A stretch of DNA of 6,505 nt, from assembly GCA_900545455.1 (NCBI GenBank), contig UQZF01000157.1, forward strand, positions 1-6,505, written 5' to 3'. The position numbers were made by a program, and so were the translations under genes. Shown here piece after piece: positions 1-4,225 of this stretch (its first letter is position 1; the number at the start of each line of letters is the position of its first letter). The notes under the pieces were generated by a model. The model made no database searches. It was not told the origin of the DNA and saw only the letters and a list, made by a program, of their open reading frames with translations. The stretch comes from an uncultured Eubacteriales bacterium. GTDB taxonomy: Bacteria > Bacillota > Clostridia > Lachnospirales > Lachnospiraceae.

Positions 1-2
1 GT

Positions 3-431
3 GAAGCCGTAACGACTGAGCCTGAGACGACAAGCACGAGAGAGATTACAACGCAGGAAAGTACACAGCGCGAGACGACGACACAGGAGACTACGACGGC
101 AAGAGCGACACAGGAGAGTACAACTGCGAGAGCAACGCAGGAGACGACAACCGAAGCTGTGACGGCGCAGGCAGAGACAACTCAGACTGTATCTGAGAGC
201 TCTGAGACGGAGGGCTCGACGGCGACCACATACACACTCACGATAACGAGCGGAATGAGTTCAAATACAGTGTGTGATATGTTAAAGAGGAATGGGATAA
301 TCGCAGATTCAGGCGATTTTGACGGATTCCTCGTGCGCAACGGATACGCGGACAGAATCAGAGTTGGAAGCTTTGAGGTCAATTCAAATATGAGCTATGA
401 GGAGCTCGCGGCGGCATTCTGTAGCAGATAA
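3..431 (+). CDS. Partial CDS: Thr/Glu-rich protein ending in an MltG/YceG N-terminal (LysM-like) domain
   Basis: This is the 3' end of a gene; the frame is open to the left edge, so the true start lies outside the window. The 142 visible residues fall into two parts. Residues 1-76 are a low-complexity linker of Thr, Glu, Gln, Ala and Ser, which in such proteins usually spans or leaves the cell envelope. Residues 77-142 form a compact domain with the pattern of the N-terminal LysM-like part of MltG/YceG proteins: a TITSGMSS turn, a helix with CDMLKRNGII, then a DFDGFLVRNG helix, RVGSFEV and MSYEELAAAF. The protein stops there, so the catalytic YceG transglycosylase domain is absent. Short MltG-like membrane proteins with this design are familiar in clostridia, and an N-terminal membrane anchor upstream would be expected but is not visible. 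A peptidoglycan-related role is an inference. An internal GTG at 159 is not a plausible start because it has no ribosome binding site and lies inside the repeats. Confidence 0.75.
   Translation, partial: EAVTTEPETTSTREITTQESTQRETTTQETTTARATQESTTARATQETTTEAVTAQAETTQTVSESSETEGSTATTYTLTITSGMSSNTVCDMLKRNGIIADSGDFDGFLVRNGYADRIRVGSFEVNSNMSYEELAAAFCSR
81..161 (+). repeat. Three tandem 27-base (9-residue) repeats in the Thr/Glu linker
   Basis: Three consecutive in-frame units begin at 81, 108 and 135. They encode TQETTTARA, TQESTTARA and TQETTTEAV. The first two units differ at one residue, while their codons differ at many synonymous positions. The repeat is therefore kept more clearly at the protein level than at the DNA level. 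A looser related stretch lies just upstream, near residues 17-26 of the fragment. The composition suggests an extended, possibly O-glycosylated spacer; glycosylation is inference only. Confidence 0.75.
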
Positions 432-439
432 AAAAATGC

Positions 440-468
440 TTGCAATTTATTTGCAGGTATGATATTCT
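440..468 (+). promoter_or_regulatory. Probable sigma-A promoter for rpsB-tsf
   Basis: A -35 like TTGCAA (440-445) is separated by 17 bases from a -10 like TATTCT (463-468). An extended -10 TGA triplet (460-462) sits directly upstream of the -10. The predicted transcription start is about 475, giving a leader of roughly 100 bases before the rpsB start codon. A short inverted repeat, TGCAA/TTGCA (441-445 and 451-455), overlaps the -35 end and the spacer. No terminator is visible between the preceding gene and this promoter, so some readthrough from upstream is possible. Confidence 0.6.
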
Positions 469-474
469 AAATTT

Positions 475-570
475 CGTGTGAAAAAACACATGTGTGGATT
501 TCCTATGGTCCCTTGCTCGGGGTGACGGAAAGCTGAAGCACATGGAAGAATATTAAAAACCACAGGAGGT
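475..570 (+). promoter_or_regulatory. Structured 5' leader of rpsB, candidate S2 autoregulatory RNA
   Basis: The leader can fold in competing ways. A 5'-terminal hairpin pairs 475-480 with 487-492 (six pairs including one G-U) around an A6 loop. A nested structure pairs 489-494 with 539-544 (CATGTG/CACATG), 499-503 with 527-531 (TTTCC/GGAAA), and 508-512 with 521-526 (GTCCC against GG, a bulged T, and GAC). The two share bases 489-492, so they exclude each other. A third option pairs TGTGG (493-497) with CCACA (560-564), which abuts the AGGAGGT ribosome binding site at 564-570. Leaders that bind S2 and repress rpsB are established in gamma-proteobacteria; a comparable role here is inference from structure and position. 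Confidence 0.45.
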
Positions 571-576
571 ACTAAA

Positions 577-1323
577 ATGAGCGTTATTTCTATGAAGCAG
601 TTACTTGAGGCAGGTGTACATTTCGGACACCAGACAAGAAGATGGAACCCTAAGATGGCTGAGTACATCTACACAGAGAGAAACGGAATCTACATCATCG
701 ACTTACAGAAGTCCGTTACTAAGGTAGATGAGTGCTATCATGCGTTAGCAGACATCGTTGCTGACGGCGGTACGGTATTATTCGTTGGTACTAAGAAGCA
801 GGCTCAGGAGGCAGTTAAGACTGAGGCAGAGCGTTGCGGAATGTACTACATCAATGAGAGATGGTTAGGCGGTATGCTTACCAACTTCAAGACAATCCAG
901 AGCAGAATTGCACGTTTAGTTGAGATCGAGACAATGGAGCAGGACGGAACATTCGACGTTCTCCCTAAGAAGGAAGTTACACAGCTTAAGAAGGAGATGG
1001 ACAAGCTTCAGAAGAACCTTGGCGGTATCAAGAACATGAAGAAGCTTCCTGACGCTATCTTCGTAGTAGATCCTAAGAAGGAGAGAATTTGTATCCAGGA
1101 GGCTCATATCCTTGGAATTCCTCTTTTCGGTATTGTTGATACCAACTGTGATCCTGAGGAGTTAGATTATGTTATCCCTGGTAACGATGACGCTATCAGA
1201 GCAGTTAAGCTTATCGTTGCTAAGATGGCAGACGCTGTAATCGAGGCTAATCAGGGTGAGGCAGCAGATGTTGAGTTCTCTGAGGATGTTGAGAACGCAG
1301 AAGAAGCAGCAACAGAGGAATAA
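577..1323 (+). CDS. rpsB: 30S ribosomal protein S2
   Basis: S2 (uS2) is a protein of the small ribosomal subunit that binds 16S rRNA near the head-body junction and is needed for S1 binding and translation initiation. The 248-residue product shows the family signature from the start: the MKQLLEAGVHFGHQTRRWNP stretch (residues 6-25), then GIYIIDLQKS (37-46), FVGTKKQAQ (69-77), RWLGGMLTN (95-103) and PDAIFVVDPKKE (158-169). Residues 105-155 are the charged helical hairpin typical of S2. The last 25 or so residues form an acidic Glu/Ala-rich tail, a variable extension in this family. The start is fixed by an AGGAGGT ribosome binding site six bases upstream of the ATG. Codon use is strongly biased (AAG, GTT, GCT, CCT), as expected for a highly expressed gene. 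The gene is probably cotranscribed with tsf, 87 bases downstream. Confidence 0.99.
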   Translation: MSVISMKQLLEAGVHFGHQTRRWNPKMAEYIYTERNGIYIIDLQKSVTKVDECYHALADIVADGGTVLFVGTKKQAQEAVKTEAERCGMYYINERWLGGMLTNFKTIQSRIARLVEIETMEQDGTFDVLPKKEVTQLKKEMDKLQKNLGGIKNMKKLPDAIFVVDPKKERICIQEAHILGIPLFGIVDTNCDPEELDYVIPGNDDAIRAVKLIVAKMADAVIEANQGEAADVEFSEDVENAEEAATEE

Positions 1324-1341
1324 TTCCTGAATAAATAACAT

Positions 1342-1371
1342 AAGGGGCAGTAACTTGCCCCTTTACTATTA
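1342..1371 (+). terminator. Intercistronic hairpin between rpsB and tsf (attenuator-like)
   Basis: An eight-pair perfect stem, AAGGGGCA (1342-1349) with TGCCCCTT (1356-1363), closes a six-base loop. It is followed by TACTATTATTT rather than a clean T run. The stem is GC-rich enough to terminate, but the interrupted U tract suggests partial termination or a processing and stability element that lowers tsf relative to rpsB. The tsf ribosome binding site lies about 35 bases downstream, and no good separate tsf promoter was seen. Confidence 0.65.
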
Positions 1372-1397
1372 TTTAATCTATTAAATCTAAAATATTT

Positions 1398-1403
1398 GGA
1401 GGA
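1398..1403 (+). promoter_or_regulatory. Ribosome binding site that sets the tsf start
   Basis: GGAGGA lies seven bases before ATG 1411. An in-frame TTG at 1396 would extend the protein by five residues, but it overlaps this site and is unlikely to be used. EF-Ts proteins typically start with a short M-A-D/E-I-T sequence, which matches the 1411 start. Confidence 0.9.
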
Positions 1404-1410
1404 AAATAAG

Positions 1411-2346
1411 ATGGCAGACATTACCGCAGGAATGGTAAAAGAGTTAAGAGAGATGACAGGTGCCGGAATGATGGATTGCAAGAAGGCTCTTGCAGCTACA
1501 GAAGGCGATATGGATAAGGCAGTTGAGTTCTTAAGAGAGAAAGGACTTGCAGCAGCTACTAAGAAGGCCGGAAGAATTGCAGCAGAGGGTGTTGTTAAGA
1601 CATTACTCGCAGATGACCACAATGCTGTTGTTGTAGAAGTTAACTCTGAGACAGACTTTGTTGCTAAGAATGCAGAGTTCAATGAGTTTGTTGATGCTGT
1701 TGCAGCACAGGCTATGAATTCAAATGCAGCTGATATGGATGCATTTATGCAGGAGACATGGGCAGCTGATTCTTCACTCACAGTTGAGCAGGCACTTTCA
1801 AGCAAGGTTGCACGTATCGGTGAGAAGTTAAGCATCAGAAGATTCGAGAAGGTTACAAATGCTGACCTTGTTGTTTCTTACATCCACGGCGAGGGTAAGA
1901 TTGGTGTTCTCGTTGAGGCTTCTACAGATGTTGTTAACGATGACATTAAGGAAGCACTCAAGAACGTAGCAATGCAGATTGCAGCTCTTCACCCACAGTA
2001 TGTATGTGATTCAGAGGTTCCTGAGGAATTCAAGGAGCATGAGATAGAGATTATCAAGGCTCAGATCGCTAACGATCCTAAGGCAGCCGGCAAGCCGGAG
2101 AAGGTTATTGAGGGCATGATTCAGGGTAAGCTTAACAAGGAGCTTAAGGAAATCTGCTTAAATGATCAGGTATATGTTAAGGCTGAGGATGGCAAGCAGT
2201 CAGTATCTGCTTATCTTGCACAGGTTGGCAAGGCTAACAATGCTAAGCTTTCTGTTAAGAGATTCGTTCGTTTCGAGAGAGGCGAGGGAATGGAGAAGAA
2301 GCAGGAGAACTTCGCAGAAGAGGTAGCTAAGCAGATGAACATGTAA
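1411..2346 (+). CDS. tsf: Translation elongation factor Ts
   Basis: EF-Ts is the cytoplasmic guanine-nucleotide exchange factor that releases GDP from EF-Tu during elongation. The product is 311 residues, slightly longer than E. coli EF-Ts, as is common in clostridia. The N-terminal UBA-like module (residues 1-50) carries the signature VKELREMTGAGMMDCKKAL followed by EGDMDKAVEFLREKG. The EF-Tu contact motif TDFVAKN is at residues 81-87, preceded by VVVEVNSE. The remaining sequence contains the expected core with HGEGKIGVLVEA, AMQIAALHPQYV, and a C-terminal RFVRFERGEG module. No defect is visible. Codon bias matches rpsB. A strong terminator begins about 25 bases after the stop codon, so the operon appears to end here. 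Confidence 0.99.
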   Translation: MADITAGMVKELREMTGAGMMDCKKALAATEGDMDKAVEFLREKGLAAATKKAGRIAAEGVVKTLLADDHNAVVVEVNSETDFVAKNAEFNEFVDAVAAQAMNSNAADMDAFMQETWAADSSLTVEQALSSKVARIGEKLSIRRFEKVTNADLVVSYIHGEGKIGVLVEASTDVVNDDIKEALKNVAMQIAALHPQYVCDSEVPEEFKEHEIEIIKAQIANDPKAAGKPEKVIEGMIQGKLNKELKEICLNDQVYVKAEDGKQSVSAYLAQVGKANNAKLSVKRFVRFERGEGMEKKQENFAEEVAKQMNM

Positions 2347-2370
2347 TTTGAAATTACAATGTTGATTTTG

Positions 2371-2414
2371 AGAACTCACAAACTCAAGTAGAACAGAGTT
2401 TGTGGGTTCTTTTT
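2371..2414 (+). terminator. Strong rho-independent terminator after tsf
   Basis: A long stem pairs 2372-2385 with 2396-2409: GAACTCACAAACTC against GAGTTTGTGGGTTC, 14 pairs with one G-U, extendable by A2371-T2410. The loop has ten bases. A run of five Ts (2410-2414) follows directly. This is a textbook intrinsic terminator closing the rpsB-tsf unit. Confidence 0.93.
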
Positions 2415-2435
2415 GCGTTAATTAAGATACAGTAA

Positions 2436-2456
2436 ATGAATGACTTGTTTATTCAT
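2436..2456 (+). promoter_or_regulatory. Inverted repeat over the -35 region of the next promoter (possible operator)
   Basis: ATGAAT (2436-2441) and ATTCAT (2451-2456) are perfect inverted arms separated by nine bases, and they flank the proposed -35 hexamer. A regulator binding there could block RNA polymerase. The arms are short and AT-rich, so chance occurrence is quite possible. Confidence 0.25.
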
Positions 2457-2473
2457 GCAGTCTGGGTTATAAT
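2445..2473 (+). promoter_or_regulatory. Probable sigma-A promoter for the three downstream genes
   Basis: TTGTTT (2445-2450) and a consensus TATAAT (2468-2473) are 17 bases apart. Transcription would start near 2480, about 24 bases before the start codon of the next gene, leaving a short leader with an AGGAGGGG ribosome binding site (2491-2498). It lies directly after the tsf terminator, as expected for an independent unit. Confidence 0.75.
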
Positions 2474-2503
2474 TGAAACAATAGATTTAGAGGAGGGGAT
2501 TGC

Positions 2504-3202
2504 ATGTTGATAGGTGAGGCTGCGGATTCAATCATCAGTGCACAGATTCGTGAGGATGGTTACCTTTTTATCAATGATAAGATTAACTTCTTCACGGGAG
2601 ATATGGAAGTCAATGGTTTAAGACAGAGCTTTGTGCTCGGAATACCTGTGAAATATGAAGTTGACAAGAAGGGGCGGAGGTATGCAATGGCACTTGGGCG
2701 CCCTGATCCCTTGGAAACAGTAAAGTTTCTTTTCGACATTTCAGACGGCACAGCTATTGAGATGTGCATTGACGGTAATGATAACGATGAGAGATATGCC
2801 ACGTATTTTTACTATAATTCGAAGGGAATTTGCAGACACGGTGTGTTTAGTGATTTGTCGGGCTACAATATCCTGGTTGAAAACGATTATGATTACAAGG
2901 GAAGAATTGTAAGATATTATGAGCATAACGGAAACTGGCTGACACAGATAAAATACGACCCGGATATGATTCATATTCAATGTGCGCATTCGGTTCAAGC
3001 AGATGATGCGTTGGTTAAGGATATATATGTATATCCGGATGGGACGATTAAGGGGTTTGTAAGACAGTCCGATAAAGAGTTTTCAGTTGATAATTTAAAA
3101 TATGTGGGCAATAAGAAACATAAAATCATACCCGGCACCAACTATGACAGCATCGTATGGGACATTATTAATTTCGATATGAACGACTGGGCTCTTTGTT
3201 GA
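2504..3202 (+). CDS. Hypothetical cytoplasmic protein, 232 aa, with YD-like beta motifs
   Basis: I do not recognise this family. The start is well supported: AGGAGGGG ends five bases before the ATG, under a consensus-like promoter. No signal peptide or membrane segment is present, so the protein should be cytosolic. It is rich in Tyr, Asp, Asn and Ile. Three spaced segments share a Tyr-rich, Gly-turn pattern: YFYYNSKGICRHGVF (101-115), DYDYKGRIVRYYE (128-140) and IYVYPDGTIKGFV (174-186). These look like beta-hairpin units reminiscent of YD or MORN-type strands, but too few and too irregular to assign a family. The C-terminus ends in DWALC. The next gene starts 52 bases downstream with no terminator between, so cotranscription is likely. 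Codon use is less biased than in rpsB and tsf, consistent with modest expression. The gene appears intact. Confidence 0.85.
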   Translation: MLIGEAADSIISAQIREDGYLFINDKINFFTGDMEVNGLRQSFVLGIPVKYEVDKKGRRYAMALGRPDPLETVKFLFDISDGTAIEMCIDGNDNDERYATYFYYNSKGICRHGVFSDLSGYNILVENDYDYKGRIVRYYEHNGNWLTQIKYDPDMIHIQCAHSVQADDALVKDIYVYPDGTIKGFVRQSDKEFSVDNLKYVGNKKHKIIPGTNYDSIVWDIINFDMNDWALC

Positions 3203-3217
3203 CGGATTGTAACAGCA

Positions 3218-3235
3218 ATTAATTACAAAATTAAT
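3218..3235 (+). repeat. Small AT-only hairpin between the orphan gene and the kinase gene
   Basis: ATTAATT (3218-3224) and AATTAAT (3229-3235) are perfect inverted arms with a four-base loop. There is no T run after it, and all pairs are A-T, so it is not a convincing terminator. It could be a minor mRNA stability element or a chance feature. Confidence 0.3.
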
Positions 3236-3241
3236 GAAAAG

Positions 3242-3247
3242 AGAGGA
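3242..3247 (+). promoter_or_regulatory. Ribosome binding site that sets the kinase start
   Basis: AGAGGA lies seven bases before ATG 3255. An upstream in-frame ATG at 3234 would place this site inside the coding region and has no binding site of its own. The 3255 start also puts the nucleotide-binding beta strand (NITITG) directly at the N-terminus, as is usual for this kinase family. Confidence 0.85.
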
Positions 3248-3254
3248 AAATACA

Positions 3255-4184
3255 ATGAACATCACAATAACAGGTAATCTCGGCGGCGGCAAGAGCAGTG
3301 TATGCAGGGAACTGGAAAAATACGGGTTTAAAATCATAACCGGAGGAGGGCTTTTCAGGGATATTGCCAAGGAGAAGGGCGTTTCCGTGCTTGAACTCAA
3401 TGAGCTTGCCAAGGCCGACCGCTCGATTGACGATCTGATTGACAATCGTACCGCGAAGATTGGCAGGGAGGAGGACAATGTCCTCTTTGATTCAAGACTT
3501 GCATGGCATTTTGCACCGGACAGCTTTAAGGTATTTCTTCTGACGGACAGCTATGAGGCGGCACGCAGAACTTTTGCGGGCGGTGCGAGAGAGGCGGAGG
3601 AGTACTCGGATATAAATGCAACCATGGCGGGCTTAAAGCAGAGAGCAGACCTTGAGAGAGCGCGCTTCAAGGAACTTTATAATATTGATTACTATGATAG
3701 AAACAATTATGACCTCATTATCGAGAGCACATTCGCTTCGCCGGAGCAGATTGCGAAGGAGATTATGAGGAATTTTGAGGAGTACAAGGTAAATAAGTTC
3801 CACTCAAGACTAGAACTCAATATAAGAACCTTCTATCCTACTCAGAGCTTTGCCGATTTCGACAGGGCAGCGTATGACAAAAAGGTTTCAGACCTTAAAA
3901 ACAGTGAGTCTCTCTGTATGTCGGCGTCTCCGGTTCTTGCGGGAAATGACGGATATACATATATTCTCGAGGGTGCGGAGGATGTGTATGCCGCGATAGC
4001 CGCGGGAAGAGTGTTCGGATGCGTTGATTATATTCGTAACGATAATGAAGCAGTCAAGAGAATACCGCAGCTTACAAAGGGCGATGTGGCGGACTATGAG
4101 GCACTTGCAGGCTTTGAGTATCTTGTATCCCCTGACGAGCTCGGAAGCAAGCCGGGATTCCTGCTCAATGTGTACGGTGAATAA
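3255..4184 (+). CDS. CMP-kinase-like P-loop protein with an extra ParB-like C-terminal domain
   Basis: The 309-residue product has two parts. Residues 1-175 resemble the compact cytidylate kinase-like family, which transfers phosphate from ATP to CMP or dCMP. Visible features are the Walker A loop GNLGGGKSS (7-15), the ITGGGLFRDIAKEKG segment (28-42) where the nucleoside monophosphate would bind, DSRLAWHF (79-86) and FKVFLLTD (91-98). An arginine-containing lid region follows at 104-137, and then the NYDLIIEST strand (151-159). Residues 181-309 are not part of a normal CMP kinase. They contain FYPTQSF (193-199) and a strand-helix unit ILEGAEDVYAAIAAGRVFGC (237-256), which resembles the GHHR-VYAA-AG core of ParB-like domains. 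Here Ala-Glu-Asp replaces the usual catalytic or binding residues, so this half may only bind a ligand. The actual substrate is unknown; another small-molecule or nucleotide kinase role is possible. The gene lies between the orphan gene and the lipoprotein gene, probably in one transcript. Confidence 0.8.
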   Translation: MNITITGNLGGGKSSVCRELEKYGFKIITGGGLFRDIAKEKGVSVLELNELAKADRSIDDLIDNRTAKIGREEDNVLFDSRLAWHFAPDSFKVFLLTDSYEAARRTFAGGAREAEEYSDINATMAGLKQRADLERARFKELYNIDYYDRNNYDLIIESTFASPEQIAKEIMRNFEEYKVNKFHSRLELNIRTFYPTQSFADFDRAAYDKKVSDLKNSESLCMSASPVLAGNDGYTYILEGAEDVYAAIAAGRVFGCVDYIRNDNEAVKRIPQLTKGDVADYEALAGFEYLVSPDELGSKPGFLLNVYGE

Positions 4185-4215
4185 TAATACAAAAGCATAG
4201 ACAATAAGCTGCTGT

Positions 4216-4220
4216 GGAGG
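4216..4220 (+). promoter_or_regulatory. Ribosome binding site that sets the lipoprotein start
   Basis: GGAGG lies five bases before ATG 4226. A GTG at 4214 would add four acidic-rich residues (MEED) before the signal peptide and overlaps this site. Starting at ATG gives a standard M-K-R lipoprotein N-terminus. Confidence 0.9.
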
Positions 4221-4225
4221 AAGAT

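Noticed and set aside
159..161. GTG as the start of the first gene
   Set aside because: The same frame is open from position 3, the repeats continue upstream of it, and there is no ribosome binding site before it.
81..161. Repeats considered as a CRISPR-like or mobile-element array
   Set aside because: The units are directly adjacent with no spacers, are in frame, and are better conserved as protein than as DNA.
1251..1835. 194-residue open frame on the minus strand across rpsB and tsf
   Set aside because: It lies opposite two certain, conserved genes, crosses their intergenic hairpin, and its protein is Ser/Ala-rich noise typical of an antisense shadow.
2343..2357. Small hairpin GTAAT/ATTAC over the tsf stop codon
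   Set aside because: Only five AT-rich pairs and no T run; the real terminator is the long stem just downstream.
3207..3235. Possible promoter TTGTAA-N17-ATTAAT before the kinase gene
   Set aside because: The -10 is poor, and transcription would begin inside the ribosome binding site region, leaving no usable leader.
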